A stretch of DNA of 64,000 nucleotides from Icerya purchasi. Its lineage: Eukaryota > Arthropoda > Insecta > Hemiptera > Monophlebidae. Under the pieces are notes generated by a model. That model saw nothing but the letters and a program-made list of their open reading frames with translations, ran no database searches and was not told the origin of the DNA. Positions 54,480 to 64,000 of this stretch are shown one piece after another. Each line of letters begins with the position of its first letter. Positions within the stretch are counted from its first letter, which is position 1. Both the position numbers and the translations under genes were made by a program. The DNA is taken from positions 103,461,164 to 103,525,163 of the forward strand of contig CM077116.1 of the NCBI GenBank assembly GCA_039619475.1, read 5' to 3'.

Positions 54480-57400
54480 CAGTTTTTTTCAGACAATTAT
54501 AATGTTTACAAAATTAATTGAATAATACAAATGTTACGTTTCTCTAATTAAACATATCGAAATGTGACCAATTCGTTACTTATTACTTTATTAGTTAATC
54601 CCTATTTTTCTTTTTTTACGAATAACAAATTGTGCTACATTTGAAAACGCTAAATTACCATTTTGGTATATATTTATTTTTTTCTTGAAGAAACTTCCAT
54701 AAATATGATACAAAATGTAAAAAAAACAACCATTAAATATTTCTAATTTGTTAATTAGAAATTCAATTTTTATACTACAAAAACTAATTTCTAAAACAAA
54801 TACTGTACCTACTATTCCCATAAAATAATTTTTTTAAATTCTCTGTTCAATATTACGATCACACAATTAAGTTTTGCAATACTCCATAATGATTTTGGAT
54901 TTATTTTTACTTATTACAATTCTCAACAGACAAGTATTGCCAAATTTTCAATACACCTATGTGATCCATTTTCTATCATTACTCGGGTACCTGCCGTTTT
55001 AAATATAAAAACTTCAAAAGTTTTCACGAGTTTTCTTACATATGTTACAACGTCGGATACTATAATAATTAGATTAGCGACATTTAAACATACAATACAA
55101 TGAATTATAAGATTTAAAGTTAACAATACATCTGGTAAATAAAAACTATTGCAAATAAAATTTTTTCCTATATCTTATGAACGATGCTTTTCCCTCACGT
55201 ACTAACAAATTTCAAAATGTTTTTTTTAACATAAAATACAATTGAAAAGATGAATTTTATATGAAATAAAGAATTTACAAACACTTACACTTACGATGTA
55301 TATTGCTTTTATGGTTGGATAGTAAAGGTGCATTAATAAATTCGTTTTACCATACTAAAAGATCAAAATTTTGCATTAAACCCATAAATTTTTAATTCTG
55401 ATCTTTTAGAAAGGGTGAAGGTATATTTCAATTCTTCTTGCAATAGTATACAGCGCTCAGCAGAATTTCAGTAGAACTACCGGTCTATGACGTCGGTTTA
55501 TTTTGACCGGTACAGCTTTGATAGTCGAATGTTGTTATTGCAAAGCTTTTGTTTTTGAATTAGTGGTTTTTCCTTTAATTTTTCGCTTATCATACGTAAA
55601 CTATATTACTGATCATTTATTACGAATGTTTCGTTTGTGCAGTATATTACAATTAAATAAAAAAAAAACATAACAGAAATATGTTCACTAATTTGTAGAA
55701 TTTTTAGACCATGTTTTTGTTCCGGGATATGCCGGTTTAAAAGTTTTATGAATTAATGAATATATCTCTGTTATTGTGATGTTTAATTTAATAGTTATTT
55801 ATCACGTGGCCAATTGTCATAATAATCGATGTTTTTTTGTTTTTACACGCGGTAGTATATATTTTTCTCCGAGTAATTTCGAAGTGTGAACTATCCTAAC
55901 GTATAATTTATACACGGACATTATTTCTATACGTCAACTACTTGATTTAAATTATTTAAAATTAATTTGTTCGTTAGTTGCTAGTTTTTAATTCACGCAG
56001 AAAACTGTTTTATTAATCTTTATGCATGAATACACGTAATCCGGCAACTTGAAGAATACTGGGTAAGTACGTAAATATTTATTTATGATGCTGACGTGAA
56101 AATAGAAAAATTTTTACACGAAGTATTTATCTGTTAATTACACTTTGTCCGTAAAAATAGTTCTTGAAGTTGAAATCTGGCGAGAAAGATCATGAAGTAA
56201 GTTTCTCAAAAGAAATTTTTAAAATGATTATTTGCTTATATTTCGTTGGTTAAAAATATTTGTCACAGCACTTAATTATCTAAAGAATTTAATCAAAATA
56301 TCAGTATTTGCGATTCAAATTAATTTAATGAACCTATAAATAATTGTGATAGGGGTAGTAGTTTTCGAAACAATTATAATGTTGTATATTTGTTATGAAT
56401 TAACTCATTAAATATAATTTCACGTATTGAATGAAAATTTAATATGACAACAGTTCGCAAGTAGTGTAGAAATGAAATGATCTCCTTCGAATGTTTTTAC
56501 TGTTGAAAATATCATTTGTTTTAAAGTGAATTTATAAGGGAAAAGTAAAAACTAAAATAGGGAAAGAAAGACAGCAGCTCAAACAGTATAGGAAGGTTTT
56601 ACTTGTATTAAGCATATATAAGTAATTAACCTGTGGAATACTGTAAAATGAACTATTTTAGAATGGTTTTGAACTTTCAATCTTTATAACCCTACTTTAA
56701 AGGTTAATGAAGTAGTCATTTTTGTAAAAGGTTTTTTTATGTTCAAATATATATCTGTAATCAAATTTTCCCCCTGCTTCCTTTCGATGTTTATATGTAT
56801 ATACATATTTTTTTTGTGTTTAAGTTATCAATCATTTTGATGAATTTGATAAACAACACCTTTAAAATTTTTATTTTAAAGTTATTTCTCTTCTAGGTTA
56901 TCATTGAACGGATAGTTTTTTTCCAGCAGTTTTTTGGAAAAAAATTAATCTTTTGAAAACTGAAAAATAAAATCATTATTGTTAATTCAAGCGTTTTTAT
57001 TAAAAACAAATCATTTAAAACTTATAGTTAAACCATTACAAGAAACGATTTAAGGGGTTATGAGCGATCAGAAAGTCGAAAAAAGCGATTTTTTAAAAAA
57101 ATTTTTGAAGCATTTTAATTTATGAATACAAAAAATTATACATGTATCGGGGTAGCATTGAACTTCATATTTTTTATTTGTAAAGCTTCTATCTCTGGGT
57201 GTATCTCGTATTTCTAGACCGGATCATTTGAAATTATAAAACCAAAAAGATTTATTTAATATAAGATATTTAGCTAAGACACGAGCAAAATTGACGACTT
57301 CTTAAAGAAATTCGATTTTCTATAAAAAATTTCGCGTTCGATTGTTTATAAAATGAAAATATTTATTGGTGAGGAAAATTCTTCAATTGAGAACTAAAAG

Positions 57401-58742
57401 ATGTATTTACAAAGTTTGTGTAACAATTTGAGACTGATCGGTTTAGTTGTTTCCGAGAAATTTTGCTCGCCGACGTTTATACATTTATCATTAAATACGG
57501 CTTAAAACACAACCTTACAGAATATTATATAAATTACAGTGTTTGAGAAACAAAAAAAATTTGTTTATGTGTGGACTATTATTACATAATATTTGATTTA
57601 GGTTTGGTAGTAAACTAAACTTTTGGCGGGATTCGGATAAGTACTGTGTGTTATTCTAGGGAAAGCTAACATAGGATACATAACTACAACTGATACTTCA
57701 AAAGTGTGCCTTTTTTCGATTTATATTAATCAATTATATCGTTTAAATTTATGTTCAATTTTCGGTTTCGAGAATTAAAATTTAAATATTTTAAAAATGT
57801 TTTGAATTTTACATTTAACCTTTTGTTGGTTGCGCACCACTTTCCAAACGTCTTTGGTCGTTCGGTGTGGGAGAATCCCCGCCATATAAAATTTACTCCG
57901 ACTTGTCAGTTTACACTCGAAATTTTGAAGCAGTTATAACTTATTAAAAGATAGTTGGATAGCAACATAATAAATTAAAAATCAGTTATGTTATTAAATT
58001 AAAATTTCTTTATTTAACGAGATTTTATATTATCATTTTTAAAATTATTAATTAATAAATATTAAAAAATACTTTTTATTCTGATTATTTTTCTATACAT
58101 TTGGCAACGATGCGAACTAAATTTTACCTACCATGTGTCGTACAGAGCTCAGTGAACCTGGCCCCTCTCAAATTTTTTTTTTTCAATTACTTAATTTTTT
58201 CCTTTCTTAATCGATTGTTTGTCGTTTGTTCTTCATTGTTCGACCGTTAAAATTATTTCTTCGTTCGTGGTTTATTTATTATTTATTAAACAATTATTTG
58301 TCATTAGTTTAGCACCCCTTACTCAGATTTTTACTTTTTACCTCCTTCATTGATGGATTTTAACGAATTATTGATTGTTCGTTCATTATTAGCAATTGTT
58401 GGATCATAAATATTTCACATTTACTAATTATTTAATATTTTTCATTAATTAAAGCGCGGACCCCTTCTGTCTTTATTCCGCATGCGCACATTGTATGTCA
58501 TCGCCACTTTTTTATTGATGATATCATTATGTAAATTTATATTTGAAAATGCATGTCATTAATTTCATCTAAAAAATTATTATTCTTTTGAGATAATTAC
58601 AAATTCTGCGAGGAGTCTTATTACACACCTACAATTACTAAAATATCCGTTTTTAATAAGTTAGAAATAGAAAAATTTTAGATTTTATAACAGAAAAAAA
58701 ACTTTTTAGCATTTTTTATTTTCATAAAATAAATAATAAATG
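54480..58742. other. Long non-coding stretch
   Basis: No protein-coding signal is seen. Around 55440-56060 there is a less A+T-rich patch ending in ATACTGG|GTAAGTACG, a good 5' splice-site match at about 56062, which could end a non-coding first exon of a host gene; nothing else supports it. About 57050-57950 looks like one repeat-type block (starting AAGGGGTTATGAGCGATCAG) but its ends are unclear. Confidence 0.4.
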
Positions 58743-59033
58743 CAAGGGCGTCGCCAGCCGATGAGCCAGGGTGGCAAGGAGAGTTGCCAGCCGCTGGGGG
58801 GGGGGCAAAATGATAGAAAGATTATATGAATTATAGGAAAATCTATAATTTGTAAAGGTTTAATATTTTATTAAACAAGAATAAAATCTTAATTAACACA
58901 TAATTTTTGTGGGTTTCTGGCAAATTGTTCATGATTACGCGCCTACGAATACTTATCATGGCCAGTTGATTAAAAAGTTTCAAGGCTCAAGGGGGGCGGC
59001 TGCCTCCCCTGTCCCCCGCTGGCGACGCCCATG
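58743..59033. mobile_element. hAT-like MITE, copy 2 (291 bp)
   Basis: Same family as 27464-27700: ends GGGCGTCGCCAGCC / GGCGACGCCC, with shared interior. The left flank AATAAATG and the right flank GATAAATA agree in six central bases, compatible with a decayed 8-bp duplication. This copy has about 50 extra bases, including a duplicated GCCAGCCG end segment. Confidence 0.75.
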
Positions 59034-59330
59034 GATAAATATAGCTTTATCAAATCATACAGAACGATATTCTGTTTTACAAGTATGACATCAAAATAAA
59101 AACGTCATTTAATATAATTAATAAAAAGTTATACCTGAATGAGATTTTCACTTATTGTAAAATAGCTTATTACTTTTTTTACTTAAAAAAATCATTTCTA
59201 ACATTCATATTATTACTTTTTGTAAGATATTTAACTTTTTTTTTGTAAATAAAAAAAATCGTGAAATTTTGACCAATAGAAATCTTAATTTGTAAATTTA
59301 TGAAAAAGAACATTTAAACCTGTTTTAGGC

Positions 59331-60276
59331 CCATTGTCTATAGCAGCGAAGAATGTGAAATGTGAAATGCGTAATGTTTTTAATCTGAAAATCGATTACT
59401 GTACATTTAAATGTAACACTGCCCATTGCGGTGAGAAATAGTCGAAAGAGGAGAGCGAGGAAAAATAATTCCTCGTTCGGATCGCTAGCCAAGCGATCTT
59501 TTCAAAAAACATTTTGCACATTTCAATTGTATGTTACATATATTTGTTGATATAGTTGTCTTTAATATTTCATTTCTTTACTGTTTTGTATTTATGTATG
59601 TATATTAATTTTTGTTTTTAATTTTTGTAAATATTTCTTCATTTATTAATTTAATTTATATATAATGGAAAAATTGATTGAAATGATTGGGAAGTACAAA
59701 TTTCTGTATAATACGGAACATAATGAATTAAAAAATGTTAATATGAAAGACTGCATTTTTTTACAATTTCATGTTTTATGAAGTCATGGATTTCTTTGAA
59801 CTGATCTTTAGACAGCCGAAAATATTTTACAAATGCTTCCTCCGTTAATTCCGGAATTAACTTATGAAATTCTCCATAATCATTTCTGGAATTTAAATAT
59901 TTTTGCATCCAAAATCTTCTTTTTCTTTTGATTTTTTCTACAATTAATAAATTTTCAACTTCCTCTTTGGACTCTGCAGAAAAGTATAATTCCAATAATT
60001 GTTTTCTTCTTGTAGACGTTGCCATTAAGTAAAATTACGTAAACACTTCATTATACAAAATAGCATACACTATTTTATAATTTTAATCGTATACACTTCG
60101 TTAACCTAGGAACTTAAGTTAAAATGAAAACAAAGAACTGAAGAAAATAGTAAACAAATATCGAATAAAAATTCAATAATTTCATCGTAAACCATTATTT
60201 CCTTGCTCAGTGAACTCGCTGCAATGAGCAGCCGAAAAAAAACACATTTCACATTTCTCGCTGCAATGGGCAATGA
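59331..60276 (-). mobile_element. PIF/Harbinger deletion derivative
   Basis: Inverted ends contain GCCCATTG, GCAGCGA and GAAATGTGAAATGTG on the left (59331-59370) and the complement on the right (60243-60276). More copies of CCATTGC...GAGAAAT occur at 59428 and 60213, so the ends are iterated. Inside is only the N-terminal part of a Harbinger transposase, so the element is non-autonomous. The expected 3-bp target duplication is not clear. Confidence 0.6.
59738..60025 (-). pseudogene. PIF/Harbinger transposase N-terminal fragment
   Basis: The 95-residue frame contains KRKRRFWMQKYLNSRNDYG, EFHKLIPELT and YFRLSKDQFKEIHDFI, the conserved region before the DDE core of PIF/Harbinger transposases (RRxWVHPxxxxRxxxGEFxxLxxEL...YFRMSxxxFxxLL). 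The frame ends before any catalytic residue; the next recognisable sequence is the element's own end. The starting methionine (60025) is plausible as the original start, since MATSTRRKQLLELY precedes an acidic helix. Confidence 0.75.
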
Positions 60277-60391
60277 GCCTTCAACTGTTTAAAATTTCAA
60301 TTAAAAAACTATATGAATTTGAATTCTTTAAGTGATATTGATTTTTCATGTGAATCCAACTATAAGCAATTCAAATTTTGAACGTCAAACT

Positions 60392-61672
60392 AAACAAGTT
60401 CAGTCAAGCATAATGCTTCATGCGCTAAAGATTCCGTATGTTAAATTAAACACAAGTATAATTTACATTTACATAATACTAGTTAAAACAAACGCTTAAA
60501 AGAGTAAGACATAATTTTTCACTTTTTTGAACTTCTCGCTAACTTTGAAAGTTTCGTTAAGGAAATGAAATACAATTTTGTTCCCGACAAAAAGCGATCT
60601 TTCCACCGACATAACACATGCTGGGGGGAAAAAAATTCAAGCTTTTGGCACCCCGAAAGTACAAATTCAAGGTTGAAACCAAGGATGCTACAAACTAAAC
60701 AAATATATGGGGATGCGCGCATTTTTAACCTTGTTTAAAATTTTCAACTATAATACTGATAGCGCTGGACACGTCATTTATTGCGCTTTTTTGAACATTC
60801 CACCAACTTCAAAAGATTAAAAAATAGAATTAAAAAAATATTTCTTTCAAAATTTCAAACTTTCGGCTTCCAGAGGGCCTAATTCGAAGATTAGAAACCG
60901 AGATGTTCCAAACTAAAGAAATATACGGTGAATGCATATTTTTAATCTTGTTCAAAATTTTTAATTATAATACTCGCGCTGCAAGGGCGGATTACAAGTT
61001 ATTTATTGCACTTTTTTGAACTTTTCGCCAGCTTCGAAAGTTTCGTTAACGAAAAGACATACGGTTTCATTCTCGATAAATATCAATCTTCCCAACGATA
61101 TATCACACGCACGGGGAAAAAAAAATTTCAAAACTCTCGAGCTTTTAGCGCCTCGAAGGTCTAAATATGACGTTGTAAGCTCGGCTATAATTTTCCTATA
61201 AAACGGTCCTTTGTGCATAAGTTTGAGATAGGTTTTGGTTTTCTCTACTATTTTACCTGAGCTGTTGTGTACATCAACATAATGTTTTTGTTGTTTTTGG
61301 GCCCAAAGGGAGTCCATATAATTTTTTGCGTTTATGAAGGAACGTCTATGTTTTGTTTTATATTTTGAATTTCACTTTTATAGGTTTATCTGGTGCTGAG
61401 TTATGAATTTTTAAGTAACTTTTTAGATCGTTTTATATTCCATATTATATATTCTTGACGGTCTTTTTGGGGTTTTTTAGCGCCCAGGGTAGTCGGTTAA
61501 CTTGAAGTCATAGATTGCCTTAAAGAAAATTTTAATTAAAATTTATGATCCAGTTTTGAAGTTTATAAGTCAATCTAATCGTGGGATATTGATTTTTATT
61601 TGATATTTTTATCGTTTCTGAACCATTTTATTAGGATTTCGTACATTAAATGTGTACGGAATCCTAAAAATC
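60392..61672. mobile_element. TIR-bounded element carrying a satellite array, copy B
   Basis: Starts (AAACAAGTTCAGTCA, AGATTCCGTATG) and ends (GTACATTAAATGTGTACGGAA) like copy A at 29728-33876. It contains three ~285-bp satellite units and a tail (about 61320-61672) that aligns with 33535-33876, sharing ATTCTTGACGGT, GCGCCCAGGGTA and TTGATTTTTATTTGATATTT. It lacks the non-repetitive insert with the Asn-rich frame. Confidence 0.55.
60520..61170. repeat. ~285-bp satellite units, three copies
   Basis: Units marked at about 60648, 60867 and 61138, of the same family as 31240-33520. The middle unit is shortened. The frames at 60519-60722 and 61003-61317 simply follow the repeat. Confidence 0.85.
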
Positions 61673-61679
61673 GAATTAA

Positions 61680-64000
61680 ATAAATGCAAATAATAACTGT
61701 TTCTTTAAAATTTTATAGTGGTGTTTGTTTTCATTTTGTTATTATGGTATATATATATTCTAAAATACACCATACAAGGTGTGAAATAAAAAGTATTTCA
61801 TAATTGTTTAATGATTTTATCCTAATGTAACTGCTTATTAAATTAAAACCGCTCGGCGAATTAGAAATTGCTTTAAGCCGAGACGCCGCTAGAATAACAC
61901 TAACCCGCTTTTTGCGAAGAAATTGATTAGTGATCCGTTTTGTCTAATTCGCTGAACGCTGTCTTATAAAAAGCTTATGCTAATTACAGACGATCAGTAA
62001 TACCAACTATACAAGTTTAAATTTCTCTCGGAAAATTTGGCTCATGAAATAGTCATTCATACGTAAAACAAGAACGTTCTGTAAATTTACAAAGGAAACG
62101 TGTCTTCTTTAAAAAGAAGAATTACCGAAAAATAAAAACATTCAGAATAATTTTGTAACTTAACTTCATTAAAAATACACAAGAGAAAAAGAAAGTTATT
62201 ACTACATAATTTGTTTGTATTTTAAATTGACTAATTTACACTGAATTCAAATATTACAATAAATATAGTACGATGCGCAGTAATATTTAAAAAAAGTTTA
62301 TACGATACATATCACTTAAATTTCAGAAATGTATTTTCCGAAAATTTCAGGTCAATATTATTATTCAAAAATTTTAATACGAGAAAGAAAATAATTTTTA
62401 GAAATATAAAAATAAAAAATCACAGCGAAAAAATGAAATAGAAATATACATATGTATATAAACAAGTATGGTAAACGTATACATAACTTCTGCTGTAACT
62501 TAATTATGCCACTAAAATCTACTTTAACAAAATATTACTGTCTGCATTATCAACGAAACTTTGTAGCACTTTAAAGTGAATTATTATGAAACGTATAAAA
62601 TTTGCTGCATAACGAAAAAAAATTACAAATTTAACCGTACAATACTTCGATAATTCAGTTATTATTTATATAAACAGGGTAAAATGAGCATAAATTACTA
62701 ATGGCTAGTGTTTTCTCGTGTACTAAATATACTTATTATTTTAAATTACATTACGTACATTAATAATTATTACTTTCCTACATTACTTTTAAAATAATTG
62801 AACGAACTCGGAATATATGATTTAAAAAATTTAACTTATTTTTAGTAAGCTTCCATTTTTAAATATTCCTTTAACTTCAGTCACTTGCTGTAATGTCATT
62901 ACCTGCAAACATATTAATAAATTATTAATTTATTTACAAGCATACCATGAATACGTTATATATTTTATGAAATATGAACTTGATAGTGATTTATAATTTA
63001 AAATTTCTTTAAACTGTAGTTATTTTGAATGGTAATCACATTTCGTTATAAAAATAAATTTCACAGTATGAAATATAACATATATATAAAAAAATAAATA
63101 AAATTCATTCTGATTTGTTATTCGAAATTCAGAATGCAATAAAACATTTATTTACTTCTGAAAAGTCCTTTGCAATTATAACTTTTTATTTATATTACAA
63201 TGCACCAACTGATTGAATGTCATAGTCAATTGTTTCATATTTTACTTCCGTCTTAATTTTTTCAATTTTTACAATTTATAAAGAACATTCTTGAATACTT
63301 AAATACAATGTATTACTAATAACCATCACTTCTTTTTTCTATAATTGTTAATTTGAATAATCCATAGTAACTTTCATAATAAAAACAAACAGTGATATGA
63401 TACTGAAATATTGATAAAATGTGACAGCAGTGTGATCACTATAATCACGCGTATGAGTTTATCATTTCCTCCAAGAAACAAACTCACGTGACATGACAGC
63501 AGTGTGGCCCTACCTTTATTGTCCATCGTTAAAAGTTAATCAACAAAATAAACTGATTGTGTGATAATTCACTAATTTTTTGACATTTAACCGGTTAAAT
63601 ACGTATGGAACATAACATTTTTATTTAACCGGCTAGAAAAAAACAATACTCATTCTTTTCACAAGAGTTTGATCACAAAAATATATATACTTGAATCATT
63701 TTGTGAACACTAAAAATCTTCTGTCCATAAATCAATTATTTTAAAATATCATTCAAAATTATCATTTTGCTAAAAGTCTATCTCTATAATTGATCTCTTA
63801 GTATAATATTTCTGGATTTAATATTGACACTGGCTTTTATAAATAATAGTTTTTCAACAAAAACGTTCAATATGAAATTTAACAAAACTTCAAACCAGGA
63901 AATAGTAAATAAAATTGATTCTATCGTTTGTTTAATAGTACAATTTTTAAATGTGTGTGTGTAGTTAGTTTGAGTACAAAATTTACATTTTTATTGAAAA
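61680..64000. other. Non-coding stretch with a possible host-gene 3' end
   Basis: Very A+T-rich. At 61850-61990 a GC-richer patch holds an inverted pair GGCGAATTAGA / TCTAATTCGC about 90 bases apart. A weak candidate exon lies at 62832-62905. Otherwise I see nothing. Confidence 0.4.
62832..62905 (-). other. Weak candidate for a terminal host exon
   Basis: On the minus strand AATATGTTTGCAG ends at 62906 and is followed by an open frame (VMTLQQVTEVKGIFKNGSLL, then KIS and a stop). Length, splice site and the protein-like sequence fit a last coding exon of about 24 residues with a long A+T-rich 3' UTR below it. No further exon is visible up to the window edge, and such short frames arise by chance, so the call is speculative. 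Confidence 0.2.

Noticed and set aside
1..64000. tRNA or rRNA genes
   Set aside because: I noticed no cloverleaf-type A/B box pair or rRNA-like stretch; a covariance search would be needed to exclude them.

Overview
The window is a piece of a eukaryotic nuclear genome, almost certainly an insect or close arthropod. It is A+T-rich and gene-poor, full of microsatellites and homopolymers, and built almost entirely from transposable elements in many states of decay. The arthropod assignment rests on the element types (Jockey-, I- and R1-like and RTE non-LTR retrotransposons, Tc1, hAT, PIF/Harbinger, Helitron, a Polinton-like element) and on one orphan exon of an insect-type CYP6/CYP3-clan cytochrome P450. 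No intact host gene is visible. All comparisons were made by eye on the sequence; no database was searched.

Layout. 1-6.1 kb: a Jockey-like reverse-transcriptase ORF (minus strand) abutting endonuclease relics of another non-LTR element, then microsatellite-rich non-coding DNA. 6,177-19,668: the most striking object, a 13.5-kb element with two nearly identical inverted arms of about 4.2 kb, AG...CT termini and a perfect 6-bp target duplication (AACTCA). These are the structural marks of a Polinton/Maverick, yet none of the Polinton core genes is recognisable. Each arm carries the same broken gene of unknown function; the centre holds tandem repeats, a gene relic and a later foldback non-LTR insertion. 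20-25.3 kb: RTE-like and R1-like retrotransposon relics, the second inside a pair of GGATCC-type transposon ends, followed by the P450 exon. 26-27.3 kb: a Helitron helicase relic whose ORF runs in frame into a retrotransposon zinc-knuckle tail. 28,636-40,043: a nest. An outer hAT-type end pair (8-bp duplication GATAAAAA) encloses an RTE relic, a TIR-bounded element with eight 285-bp satellite units, and a complete 4.5-kb hAT element (34,107-38,651, 8-bp duplication GTATCGAG) whose transposase is broken by one frameshift. 40.7-42.4 kb: a Tc1 element with double (IR/DR) ends. 46.3-54.5 kb: several R1-, Jockey- and I-like retrotransposon relics, a Helitron scrap and a 24-bp minisatellite. 54.5-64 kb: mainly non-coding DNA with a second copy of a hAT-like MITE, a Harbinger deletion derivative, a second satellite-bearing element and a faint candidate for a last host exon.

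How the parts relate. There is no pathway here. The genes are selfish-element genes: reverse transcriptases with APE endonuclease and sometimes RNase H, DDE transposases (Tc1, hAT, Harbinger) and a rolling-circle helicase. Nesting gives relative ages: the inner hAT is younger than the outer hAT, and the non-LTR foldback is younger than the Polinton-like element it sits in. The near identity of the two 4.2-kb arms, down to equal dinucleotide repeat length and shared frameshifts, means they were formed or homogenised recently.
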